64,000 bases of DNA, from positions 79,185,052 to 79,249,051 of the forward strand of contig JAMXBB010000004.1 in NCBI GenBank assembly GCA_024138015.1, written 5' to 3'. Under the pieces are notes generated by a model that searched no databases, was not told the origin of the DNA, and was given only the letters and a program-made list of their open reading frames with translations. Shown here piece by piece: positions 48,062-60,381 of the stretch. Position 1 is the first letter of the stretch. The number at the start of each line of letters is the position of its first letter. A program made the translations under genes and the position numbers. This stretch comes from Lumnitzera littorea (Eukaryota; Streptophyta; Magnoliopsida; Myrtales; Combretaceae).

Positions 48062-50188
48062 TTAGTTCTTTCTCCAATCTATTTGAATACGTTGATGTCA
48101 TATTATATTGTTATAACTATAGTTATTTTAATATATTAAATTTGGTTTGATGATGAAATAGTATAGCCATATTGGTATTTAATAGTAATTGGTTTTGCTT
48201 TTCATTTTGTGTTGTTTGACTCATGTCAATCCTTTTATTTTCAATTATAGCTAGAAGCAAAGTATCTATCCTTACATTATTTGAAGTGTGGCACATATTG
48301 TATAAATTCTTTTATGAATTTTCACTTATTGTTGTCATGTATATAGTCTCAAAGGGTACAATTTGAAATTTGTTTCTGTTTTATTTAATTTGGTTTGTTT
48401 TGTAGTATATGCTACAATAATTAGTGAATATTAGTTTATTACCAATCTATATCTACTGTGTCGTAAGCTAGAGCTAAGTAATAACGATATTTTTTTTTTT
48501 TTTGCTTTCACCTAAAAACACTAATATAACTAACATCATATCATAATATCGAGCTCTATATGTGCATCATTAAAATGACATTGTAATAATAAACATGTAC
48601 TACCTTATCTATTGCATATGCATATTGGCTTTAGTTAACATAATTTGTACCTTATTATTATGATAGTTTGGTATTATGTTTCTTTGATAATTTATTCTTA
48701 CTATTTATTCTTATCTATTAATAAAGTTATACAAAAAAAATATATAATTTAATTAGTGAATTTGTTTTGATTTAATTATACACATGTTATTGAAAATGGA
48801 TGTCTAAGAATTACTTTAAGTAAAGTTACAAATCAATGGTAAAGATTACCAAGATTTTTTAAATATCCTTCCCTTTTCTTTTCTTTTTTTTTCTAACCAT
48901 TGATCATATGTAGAAGCATCTTGAAGGGATAATTTTATGAAACTTTAGAGAATTCAAATCCCAAATACCATAATATTAATAAATAATTAACTTGGCTAAG
49001 ATAGTGCACCTTTTAGCTTAATGGGCTTAGATATAATCTAGTGTAAGATTAAAGATGTAATTCTTGTTAGTCGAATGATAATTTTTAGTTCTTAATGGCA
49101 TGATACTTAGTGTTGAACTCGAAAGTGGTCTTGCTTATATGTATGGGATCGAAGGCGACTCTTTGTAATGGTTTGGAATCATTCAAGTATGTGATGTGCA
49201 TTTGATGGTTGTGCTTGATAGGATAGTAAGTAACCAGATTAACTCATATTCAACCTTAGCTTAATCTACTGATTATGCTTATTATGGCTCATCCTAAGGG
49301 TCGATGGTGGTAGATTTGAAGGGTCTAATGTAGTCCTCATGTGAGGATTCCCTAGTGGGCTTACATGTTGAGATGACATAGTTTTATCTAAGTGTCGTAG
49401 TTTCTAAACTCTAGACTCATGGGTGCTAGCTCGTCTTAAGGGCTAGTAGTGAGAAATCCTTAGGAGATAAACATCGTATTATGTATGTAGTAAAGGAAAA
49501 CACTTATATATCTATATTTACTTATGCATATGTATGAGAAATCATGGTGCGATAGGGTTATGATGACCCTTTTGTTATATGTAGACTTCAACTTGTGATA
49601 ATTAACTTGTTATCTATTATTTCTTGCATTAAAAGCATGTGAATGAATGGTGTAACTTCCATGTATACTTGTGCATAACATACTAAGCTTCGACTTATTC
49701 TTTTATTTTTGCAGTTATAGGTATTAAAGTGAAGTTCAATGCTTATATAATGTTCGGGACTACTACTAAGGGGTTGGGAAACAAAGGCAATTAGTTGTGT
49801 TGTATTGAGATTGTTGAAGATCTAAGGAGATAAAGTAAGTATGTTGAGTAGAATTGTTGATAAGATATATTGTTGTAGTATTGGAGATTTTGTCGAGGAA
49901 TTGTGGAACTAAGTAAATGTTATATCATTGATATGGTTTCTAATAATAAGTTTTACATGTGATTAGGCTATTGTAGTGATGTTTTAGAGCCTTAACGTGC
50001 CATTAGAAAACTAAGGACACATGGCAGCTAATGATGCCTTAAGATTTTGGGGCATCATAGATAAGTTGTGCTATGATTTATACATAGTACTCAAATGTCA
50101 TCCAATAAACAAACATAAGTAACAGTCTCTTAAGGTACCAATTAAGTGGATTCTACAACTTAAAAGAAAAAAAAATATCAATCTACAA
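48062..50188 (+). other. Diverged LTR-like sequence
   Basis: No gene. TACTAAGCTTCGACTTATTC followed by TATTTTTGCAG (49680-49715) resembles the 3' landmark of chromovirus LTRs, so much of 49.0-50.0 kb is probably the 3' half of another LTR. The start was not found. 48.1-49.0 kb is unassigned AT-rich sequence. Confidence 0.35.
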
Positions 50189-50410
50189 TGGTCACTTAAT
50201 GAAAGTAGAAGATACAAGCTTAATTTTGATGGTTTAACGGCTTGAGGAGTAGTAGCAAGAGGTGGCTTATAGTATGATAAGCATGGAAAGATTATGCTTG
50301 AAGTTTTCTAGCATTGATTCAATTAAGCATATGGCTTTGATGAAGGATGAGCCTTATATGACAAGTATAGCATCAAGAATCTTGATGTGGAAGTTGGTTC
50401 TCTTTCATAA
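50189..50410 (+). pseudogene. RNase H-like domain relic (plant LINE type)
   Basis: A single frame with several stops and no indels reads W-x14-region then YKLNFDG (catalytic Asp at 50228-50230), a GVVARGG.YDKHGKIMLE block and, 51 codons after the Asp region, KNLDVEVGSL. This matches the RVT_3/RNase H pattern KLNFDGA...GGVIRD..G..L...VE.DS, in which the second catalytic Asp is here Gly (50396-50398). Such domains sit at the C-terminal side of plant L1-type LINEs and in related host proteins. No reverse transcriptase is visible upstream. The open frame starting at 50262 is a different frame and is a shadow. Confidence 0.6.
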
Positions 50411-51107
50411 GTTTTTTGAATTAGATAGGTTTTGTAGAGGTTTAGTAATAAAAAAAAGGTATTCATATGTTAAGTCCAAGATGTATATGACGAATGGTAG
50501 GCCTATTAGCAGTTTGTTCCATCATCTCCCTATAAGAACCACCTACGCCTAAACCAAATATAGTTAAATATGATTAGATGTTTACTTTATGTAATTTATA
50601 GAGAAAAAATGATAGTAAGTATCAAGATGTAGATAAATGTGCAAAACTCTCACTTTCATAACAACCACATGTAAATTGGACCTGTTGTCTTCACTGAACA
50701 TGAAACTTAAATTTCAATCCTCATGACATCTATTGTCTTAAGGCATTAAGATAGACATTATGACATGATATTTCCAAAGTTATTGAGTAGAAACATGGAC
50801 TCAAACTCAAATGGAACTAAGAATATCATTATGAAAGATATCACATAAAATCAATTGCTTAGTTGAAATTATTATAAATATAGAGGGTATAAGACCATAT
50901 TGGTAGTGAATGCCCAAAGAGCAGTAGTAAGCACAAACCATGTTCTAGGATTCATTACAACATTGAAACTTCAAATAGTGGTATTATAATCTATAAATGA
51001 AAATGCCATTTTTCCTTATTAGTATACTTAAGTAATCTATCCTAAAGGATCCCTTACTCATTAAAGCGCATGTGAAATCTATCTTAAAGGTGGATTATCA
51101 TGACCTA
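50411..51107. other. Non-coding spacer
   Basis: No motif was recognised. It runs up to the 3' end of the minus-strand LTR at 51108. Part may be the tail of the LINE relic; no poly(A) end was identified. Confidence 0.4.
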
Positions 51108-52690
51108 AACAATATTTTTGTTGTAGTAGATCGTCGTACACTGTATAAAGGTAAACAATCAACTCCCCTATTGATCATTGGCCTTTCATACAATGTGCAA
51201 GGCTTTCTTTACTCCCAATTATTATTGATCATATAGATAAATAGTATCATAGAATGGTAATTACCTTTGCTAAATACTTAGATATATCATCAAATTAAAA
51301 GAATGGATCATAACATTCCTAAAACAAGAGTAATCCACTATTCAATAATAATAAATCTATAAAAGTCCTATTTAACACTAATGATTCCCTCTTTTGATCT
51401 ACATATCACATAGTCTCGTCCTAATGCGACACTAACCTCGAGCATTTCGTAGCCTAGCTTAGCAAAGAGGTGTCCCTACATCAAAAGAAATCTAAGGGGC
51501 TGTAAGCTTATGCTTAGTGAGCTAATCTCTCTAATATGCCTTACAAACAATATGAATTATTAACAACCATATGAATGCATGCGACAAACACTATCCCATA
51601 CAATATATGTAATGGCCTAGGAACTACATATAACTCAAAATCTTACTGTCTGTAGTCAAGGTTGGAGATTATTAATTGACACAAACCAACAATCGGGTTC
51701 TAGCACATGGGTTTTTATACCATTTGCACCTATGTGCTCAAATCAACTTTTTTTATATATATAATGAACATAGATACACTTTACTCTGGTTTGAAATATG
51801 ATTTTCACAAACAAAATTCCCAAGTTTAGTGGTTTAGTGTCCTTTACAATCTACAATCACACACCTTAAGCAAAAGTCAAAAGACATGGCCCTTAGCCAA
51901 ATGGTTAGCATCTCTTAGTGCCTAGTAAGCTTAATGGCTAGGACAGAGACTTAATAATATGGCAAATTTGTACCTAAGCTAATCCCTATAAGAGCCCCTA
52001 CTCCTTTGAATCCCTTAACACCTTCTACGTGAAGTGACGATTGGTTTAATTATAATGCAATGACATGCCATGCATGACTAGTTCTAATTCATAGTTAGAT
52101 AATTACTTAATTCAAGTTATTCAAGTGATCAAGCAATTTTCGATTGCAATAATAGCATATAATTCAATTACATAAGTAGCTCTAGTTGATTCATTAGTAT
52201 TATACCAAAACATCAATCATAAAACCATACACATGCATTTCCCATATCCCTCATACATCCAATTGAATCATAATTATAATTTAGTGCAACTAGATTACAA
52301 ATAAAGGAAAGTGTAAAGTCATTAAGAGTCATTCACTCTACCATAACTACTAGTCATAATAATTTGGAGGCTAGTTATCTTTAAGATCAAAGTCCCCTAG
52401 ACAATGTAAATGTGGTAATATAAGAATTGGATATATATTAAAATGTTAACCCAATGTTCTACTAAGGTTATACTTTTAATTTGGTCTTAACTCCCTTCCC
52501 GATTATGCTGATTCTTCAATCACATATAATATTCTCATTTTAAACCCGATTTTCACGATTTTATAGTCAATTTCCATCATTTTTGAGTTTACTTTCATGT
52601 GGTATCGTTAGATTTGGGAGATGGGGCCTGTAACTTTGCCTACTGGTCAGAAGAGTAGTGCTCTTGAAGTTTAGGTCTTCTTTTGAGCAC
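51108..52690 (-). mobile_element. Minus-strand solo LTR (inverted relative of 43205-48061)
   Basis: On the minus strand it runs from GACCTAAACTTCAAGAGCAC near 52690 to TTGTTTAGGTCATGATA near 51108. It matches the plus copy along its length and lacks both insertions found there. It carries TAGCTCACTAAGCATAAGC (chromovirus LTR landmark). No PBS or interior adjoins it. It serves as the empty-site reference for the nested insertions. Confidence 0.7.
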
Positions 52691-55600
52691 AAAATTATTA
52701 TTGGGCTTTTTACTACTTTATGAAACATTTAGGGCTTGGGCTTGGGCTTGAGACTTCATTTTGGGCTTAAATGCTTCCTTAAGATCAAATTTTCATTTAT
52801 TATCGATAGCCTTATTGCTATCTTGTATCTCTTAAACTTCTAAGTAGCTTATATGGCTAAAGATGGGCTTGTTTCATGTATTATCAATGTTCATCACTCT
52901 GTTAGGCTTGGAGAATTTTTTTGTAGGCTTTCTATGAACCATATACCACCTTTTTCCTAAGCTAAAGGTGCTTATCAAAATTTTGTGTAAGGTTCGATTG
53001 AATGTTTTGGGCTTGTCTAAAGAGTTATAGGTATAGTTTTGAGTTTTAAGCCCTTAACACTTATCTTACTAGTCTTAGTTAGTCTTTTCACTTGTTTACT
53101 TTATTTTTAAGCATGTTTAAGTAGTTTAAACATAATTTATAGATCTGTTTAGTAGATCTTTTTGGGCTCCTAAACTCATTTTTCCATTTAACGACTGGTT
53201 TCCTTAAGCTTATGTGGTAAACCAAGGCTTTACACTTACTTATACTCTAACTCCTACTTGGTTTATTCTTTGTGAGTGAATCATTATGTCATAATATTAA
53301 GTGGAAAATATTGGTTACAACATCCTCTTAGGCGTATGTTTTTATTAAGCTTTTAGGTGGTGATTTTCCTTACTAACACTTCACATATTGGGTTTTCCTT
53401 TACCAAAGGCTACTTTAAAGCATGTAAAACTTAAGATAAGAAAAACTAACACTTAGGTAAGCTTTCAACATGCCATGCTTGGCATCTTAGGGAGCTTACA
53501 AGAGTTTACTTTTCATGGTTTTCTCAAATACAAGGATATACTACATGTGGTATACAATATAGTAAAAGTAAAAAAAGACTATGCTACTTATATCTTACTA
53601 CTTATAAGGAATCTTTAAGGAACTAACATTTGACCCAAGTAAAAGAACTTCTAAGGTACATGGTACATGGTACATCTATATAGGCATGAAATGGAACTTT
53701 ACATATATTGTTCTAAATATATCCAAAAGTAAGATGCACTTTACTAAATGTTTGAGTGGTGGTTTGGCCTCCTTAACCTTTCCTTACTTCTTGCTTTTCA
53801 CCTTCCTTTTACTTAGTGCTACTTTGCTCCTTTTTACTCCTATGGATATAGTTATTTTTGGGAATCCAAGTATTTCCCTTGCTAATGAAATAAAGAGGTC
53901 TTGTGGGGTTTCTTAAAATAGCTAGAGTGGGGTGCAAAAAGGGGCAAAGTGGCGTATAGTGTATAGAAGACATGGACAGTTTGGCTAGTATGTTTAGGAG
54001 GGTTTTTATTTTGTTGCTTTAGTGCTTAAGTGTTTTTAGAATTTTGAAAGAAAATGAAGGTGTGAAGAGCATGGGATGGTCGGTTCAATAAGTCTTCTCT
54101 AGCCTCTAACATTTGACAATTTGTCATGTCTAGATGGTACAAGAATCAATAAGTAATGATAGGATGATGTAAGCTTCTTAAGCAAAAAGTGAAAGTGATA
54201 AAACAAAAGAGAGATTGTTGAAATGATGGGGGATGGCATGCCATAATCTCTCCCTTCCCAATCGACATGACCATGACCATGCCTATTTGTGTCATGATGT
54301 TGTCCCATCAACTTACTTTTACACGTTAAATAATTTGATTTGTTAGTTCGCGTATCTATAAGTAGTATAGCATATATAGAGAAATAGGAATCAAATTATC
54401 TTAAACTTATGAAATTTATCAAGTGAGAAGTTAACTATGTTATCACCATTGGCTTTGGTTTGAATATATTCAAATTTATAAGGAAATTAGGTAGAAGTCG
54501 TTGGTTCAACTTCACATATAGTTTTCCAAATTTCTACTCTTACATGACATAATTAGCTACCTTATTCAAGTGACTAATTAGGGTTTGTATCCTAATTATT
54601 TTCTCACTTTAAATTGGTTTTCTTACTAGATTATGAGTAGCTTAGGATTAGTCCAAGCTTAGGCACTTAAACTAAGGTTTTTAAGTGTTCATTTTAATAA
54701 TTGGTATTTATTGATCACTTAATGTTTTTGATGAGTTTGAAAATTCTCATTACATTTTATGGTTTAGGCTTTTAGTGAGTTTACATTTATTATTATGTTT
54801 TAGGCTTTTCCATAAGTTCAAAAGTGTTCTACTACACTTAGGAGTTTAGGGTTTAGATGACTTTTAGAACTGATATTGGCTTTATATTTCTTAAGTGGGA
54901 TAATCTTTATGGAGTCAATTGTTATGGGTACATGTTTTATTTTAAGTTTGATTTTTAACTTAGTTGATCCTTAGGAATAGTTAATGAGTACTTTTGACTA
55001 TTACAGATGTCTCCTAAAATTGTAGGGTTTACATAGATCCCTTATGAGAAAGGTATAATAACCAAATGATCCAGAGAGTGTAGCTTTTTACAAACCAACA
55101 TCTAAACTTGCCATTATTATAAGCTATCAATTCATTTATTAAGCCAAACTATAAAAAACTAAGTAGATATAGTGTTCCTTTTTTGCCTTAGGTAGGTTAT
55201 GCAATAAATGGAGGGTTAATGAAACATTACCTTCGAGTATCCTTATGATGTTATTATTTAAATTTGGAATTTTAGCTATTTGATAGTCTTTTCTACCTAA
55301 AAAAACGTAGACAAAATTGGCTAGTAGCCTATAATGGCCAACCAATTAGTAATTTACTATGTAGCATATATCAAAAAGTTAATATTAACCTTAACACAAT
55401 CATTGAACAATAAATGAAAAGATATTGGGGAAAATAAAAAAGAAAAAATGGCAAGATATTCTTAATATTACCAAGAGATGCCTTATCTCATGGTATGGAC
55501 AAAAATATTTGATGCAAGGAACACTAGGGCAAAGGTTTTCAACTTCAAACTTGATAAGATCAATTTTGTCAAGGTTCCTTCATGTATGGCTTAGAATAGA

Positions 55601-56826
55601 CTGCTACTCCATATAATGAGTCTTGTTTCCACAACTCTCTTAGAGGAATACTAAAGTATTGGAACACTAGAAAATCAATATATGAAACAAGTGTTATTAA
55701 AGAAACAAATTAATCAGGGAAAAGAAATTGAGCCAAAAAAAAAAGTGAGTAATGAAACCTAGATGAAGCAATCATTGAACATGAGATGAAGAGGAGTAGA
55801 AAAGACATTTGAGTTTTAAGAGTAAACATCTGTCATTTTCATCTTACAATATCCTCAATACTAAGACATGTGTTTATATAGAAATCATATTGCATCTCTA
55901 TGTATGTTTTTGCTATAAATTATAGTATAAATTGTGGATAAGAAAGGAAATCAAGAGGAGGAGAAGAGTTCAAGTTCTGTTAGATTCTACTGCATTGTTT
56001 ACATTCAACTAAATAAATCTATCCTTGATGAGAATGACACCTATATGTGAAAATAGAATAGTCACTAAGGGACAATTCTAAATTAATACATACTTACCAA
56101 AAACAAATAAATTTACATTTGCTAAATTCATCACCTATATAATAATATTGTTATAACTTTTTTGTTTTCTCTTTTTGATTTTTACATTAACTTACAACTA
56201 TTTTACTTAAAAGTAACAAAGAAGGAATGGATTTCTATTCCTAAAATATTTTCAATTATTATGTTACTTGGAAAATGATATGAGAATTTTTATTTTAATA
56301 ACTTTTTAATTCCTTGTTTATAAAATATAGCCCATATCTTTTTTTTTTCATAGGTATTTATTATTATGTCTCTATAAGGAGCAAAAAATTTAAGCAATTG
56401 GATAATCATGCTCTTACTAAAATTATATAGTAACAAAATCACTCACATAAAAACAAAACCATCCTTTTATCTTTAACTTACATTTTAACATATATGCATA
56501 CACACATGCATACACAAAAACACACACAAATTACAAAATCTATATACATGTATTATATGTACAAAAAAAGTATAATCTATATACATTGGTTATATATATA
56601 TATATCATGTCTACATTAAAACATAACATATATATGCTATATAAAGTGTTTCAATATATATATATATATATATTACATGTATAGGCATATGTAATGTTAA
56701 ATACTATATAGAATTATAACATTGTGCATTTTCGAGTTAAAAAATAGATCGCTTTTCTTTAATTTAAGAAATATTAGCTCAACCTACATAATATAGTTTG
56801 CTCAACAAAATTAAGGAAAAAAATAT
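52691..56826. other. Long non-coding stretch, largely unassigned
   Basis: There is no supported gene. GGGCTT is repeated tandemly near 52732-52750. 53750-54250 in minus orientation shows a CCCC/ACC-rich block like those downstream of the TATA box in other LTRs here, so a further minus-strand LTR is possible. 55.0-56.8 kb is AT-rich with CA-rich sequence near 56500-56530. Confidence 0.35.
56590..56673. repeat. Two (TA)n microsatellites
   Basis: Pure alternating TA tracts lie at about 56590-56605 and 56654-56673. Confidence 0.85.
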
Positions 56827-56835
56827 TTATTTTAA

Positions 56836-56975
56836 GAGAAAAATGCAAAAAAAAAAAAAACCCTTAAACTTTGACCTTACCAATTTATAAAAGGTTAGGG
56901 ACCAAAAACCATACTAAGAAAGATTAGGAAACAAACCGCACTTCAAAGTTTAGGAGGGTTTTATGCAAATTCTCC
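56836..56975. mobile_element. MITE-like element, Mutator type
   Basis: Terminal inverted repeats: left GAGAAAAATGCAAAAA...CCCTTAAACTTTGA, right (reverse complement) GGAGAATTTGCATAAAACCC.CCTAAACTTTGA. The element is about 140 bp and non-coding. It is flanked by TTATTTTAA (56827-56835) and TTGTTTTAA (56976-56984), a 9-bp duplication with one mismatch, as expected for Mutator-like elements. The A-run in the left repeat is expanded. Confidence 0.6.
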
Positions 56976-56984
56976 TTGTTTTAA

Positions 56985-57689
56985 TGATTTTTGTAGTGAT
57001 GTTGTAGCTAACCAACTAATATTGGTAGAAAAAATTATTATAGTTGCTTAGTTAAAAAACACCCTAATCAACTAGTAGTTTATGAAAATGAAAATGAATG
57101 TTTTTTTTTTTTTTTGTGATTAAAACAATGGCACTTTCAAAAAAATGTAGCTAAAGTTTTTAGGCTCAAGGATTATAACTTTAAAATACTAAAGGCTACT
57201 TTATAAATATTTTTTGAAAACATAAATAATAGGTTTTCATTTATTATAACACCATTTTTATTTAAAAAAATAGAAAAATAACATATAAGAAATCATAAAA
57301 TATATTTTTTATGTTATTTTTTACCGAAAAATAAATATTTTTTTGTTTTTTATGTTACTTAATTACCTATATACCTGCTAGTTGAAAATAAGCCACATGT
57401 AGCTCTCTTTTATTTTTGCAAACAAATTTAGTTCATGACTTTATTTTATTTTATTTTTTAAAAAAAGATCTGCAACATTTACATATTTATCAATACTATT
57501 TTTATAAAAAAAAAAAAAACAAGAAAGAAAACCTAAGAACCCTAACTTTATTACCATATATAATTCTTTAAAAACTTATAGCAAACTAAATGTAATAATA
57601 AATCAATTAATTTTTTTTTTAAAAAGAGCCACTATTGTTAAGAAAACTCTAATATTTATGGAAGGAAATGCAATTTTTGTAAAAGCCAA
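56985..57689. other. AT-rich lead-in to satellite
   Basis: Homopolymer-rich and unassigned. A degenerate satellite-like block (GGAAATGCAATTTTTGTAAAAG) begins near 57662. Confidence 0.4.
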
Positions 57690-58900
57690 ATCTTTAGGAA
57701 AAAAATAAAAGAAATATTAAAAAAAATAACAAACTTTTCAAGAAAACATGAAATTTTTAAAAAGGGAAATCAAATATTTTATTATTATCCTAAAAAATAT
57801 ATATTTTTTATTAAAACTTAATCAATCAAGCATATCTTATGTTTAATCAGTTCTTTAAAAATGCAATCTTTACAAAAATAAATAAATTTTCTAAAAAACA
57901 TCAAATTTTTTACAAGAAAAACCAAATCTTTTATTATTTTCTTAAAAATATAATTTTAATAAAGACATGATCAATCAAGCACATCATATGTTTAATCAAC
58001 TCTTCAAAAATGCATTCATTAAAAAATAACCAAATTTTCAAGAAAACATGATATATTTAATAAGAAAAACATAATATTTTATTATTTTGTTGAAAAATGT
58101 AGTTTTTGTGTAAACATAATTAATCAAGCACATCTTGTGTTTAATCAATTTATTAAAAATGCAATCTTTAAGAAAATAACTTACTTTTCAAGAAAACATG
58201 AAATTTTTAATACGGAAAACCTAATATTTTATTATTTTTCTAAAAAATATATTTTTAATTATAACAAAATCAATGAAGCACATCTTACTTTTAATCAATT
58301 CTTTAAAAATAAATTCTTTATAAAAATAAATAAATTTTCTAAAAAGCTTGAAATTTTTTATGAGGAAAATCAAGTCTTTTATTATTTTCAGAAAAATATA
58401 ATTTTTATCAAAACATTATCAATGAAGCACATCCTAGATTTAATCAATCTTTAAAAATGCATTCTTTAAAAAATAATCAAATTTTCAAGAAAACATGGAA
58501 TATTTAATAAGAAAAACATAAACTTTTGTTATTTTCTTAAAAATTATAATTTTTATGTAAACATGATCAATCAAGCACATCTTGCATTTAATCAATTCTT
58601 TAAAATGCAATCTTTTGGAAAATAACTAATTTTTAAAGAAAACATGAAATTTTTAATAAGGAAAACCTAATATTCTATTATTTTTCTAAAAAATATATTT
58701 TTAATTAAAACATAATCAATCAAACACATCCTACTTTTAATCAGTTCTTTAAAAATGTAATCTTTAGAAAAATAAATAAATTTTCAAGAAAGCATGAAAT
58801 TTTTCATATGAAAAACCAAATTTTTAATTATTTTCTGAAAAATATAATTTTTATGAAAATATAATCAATCAAGCAAATATTACATTTAATCAATTCAATA
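57690..58900 (+). repeat. 149-bp satellite array with three-monomer higher-order structure
   Basis: The anchor TTTAATCA recurs at 57842, 57991, 58140, 58290, 58439, 58587, 58736 and 58885, a spacing of 148-150 bp, giving eight monomers. They fall into three types in strict order ABCABCAB: A carries GGAAAACCTAATATT and CTAAAAAATATATTTTTAATT; B carries AAATAAATAAATTTTCTAAAA and AAAATATAATTTT; C carries ATATTTAATAAGAAAAACATAA. Same-type monomers are visibly much closer than neighbours. The composition is strongly AT-rich. The 105-codon open frame here (58137-58454) is a by-product of the repeat. Confidence 0.9.
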
Positions 58901-60381
58901 AACATATGGAAATTACCATCAATCATATAAAAGAATCACTTCAAGTTTAACATATTAGTATATCAACAGTCCATCAATCATATTAAATCATGCTAAACAA
59001 TCATGCTATTTTTAAAAATATGCAAATGGAAATTCCATAAATCTTTAATTATTCATAAAACTACTAAGCTAGCTATACAACTTACCTATATAAGTATTGA
59101 TAGAATGACATATTACCATAGCAAACTATAATGGCATACCAATTTCTGATGCTACTCATCCCTTATATGCTATTGTAACTCTTAAATTTTTTTGATTTTG
59201 TGTATAATTGAAGAAAGTTTAGAAAAATGATAGTGGGCTTTAAATGGGTAGGTTAGAGAGAGAAAAGTTGAAGATGGCTTATCTTGGTAGAATTTTGGTC
59301 AATTTTAGATGGGTAGTTTGTAGTATAGGCCTTTGTTATTTATAAATAGCGGATTCTATCAGTATTAAAGTGCTAAGATAAATATGAATTAAATTTTTTT
59401 CTTAACTTGATATGAACCAATTTTATCTTTTTAACCAACTTTGATTAGATTTTATGTTATTTGATTTAAATCTTTTATAATATTTAGTATTTGAAGGATT
59501 AAAGAGAGATTTGAAGACAAGCATGTACTTATCATGTGACCATGGGCTAAAGCTAAAAAAAAGGGAAAATTACTTGGGAAAGGATCAATGTTTGGAGGTA
59601 AGTTCAAATAGGGAATTAATATTTCAAAAAGTTTAAATAAAAAATTAACGTTTCATAAGTGGTTAAAATAGGAGATTACCATTATAATACCATTAACTCT
59701 AGGTGACATAACACCTATTTATCACTTGGATGTGATGTTATAGACACACTACACTTACATATATGATTATATAATAAGTAAATATAAAAAATGAAAAAAA
59801 ATAAAATTATTAACAAAATAAATAAAAGTGTAAAAAATTGAAAAATCAAAATATAAATAGAATTAAATAAAATAAATCATATAATTAAATATAATATGCG
59901 TGTAATATATATTATATATAATATGTTTGTAATATAATATACATATGATAGTATATATATAATATATTATATATGTATATAATATAATATAAATATTTAA
60001 ATATTAAATTAAAAGAGTTAGAAAAGTTAAAAAAAAAAAGAGAAAGAGAAAATCATAAAAGAAAAAGGATTGTTCTAGCCTTGGGTAGTTGGATCAACTA
60101 CCAAATAACTAGATTAATTATTGCCTACCAACTTTTAAGGGTTAATTGCATGACCCTCTTGGTCATAGATGGTTACCCATAGCTTTTTAAAGAAAAAAAT
60201 GAAAATGAAAACATAAGAAATCTAATCAGGTTGTGACAGCTGATTGTAATCAATCAAATATATTATATATATTACATAAATATTATATTTAATTATGCTA
60301 TTTATTTTATATTCCATAATTTATCATCTTTCTTGTATGAAATTTTTTCCATATTTTCTTTCAATTTGTCCCTTCAATACC
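58901..60381. other. Non-coding spacer
   Basis: The sequence at 59570-59700 (GGGAAAATTAC...GGATCAATGTTTGG...AATTAACGTTTC) resembles the ends of plant Mutator-type non-autonomous elements, but no second terminal repeat or target duplication was found. 59880-60000 is an AT/TATA-rich tract. No gene. Confidence 0.4.

Noticed and set aside
58137..58454. 105-codon open frame
   Set aside because: It spans two satellite monomers and encodes Phe/Lys/Asn-rich repeats created by the 149-bp unit. There is no start context or conserved motif.
57690..58900. CRISPR-like array
   Set aside because: The monomers are directly adjacent with no unique spacers, and the context is a plant nuclear genome.
59570..60180. 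Second Mutator-type element
   Set aside because: Only one end-like motif (GGGAAAATTAC...AATTAACG) was seen. No matching inverted end or 9-bp duplication was found.
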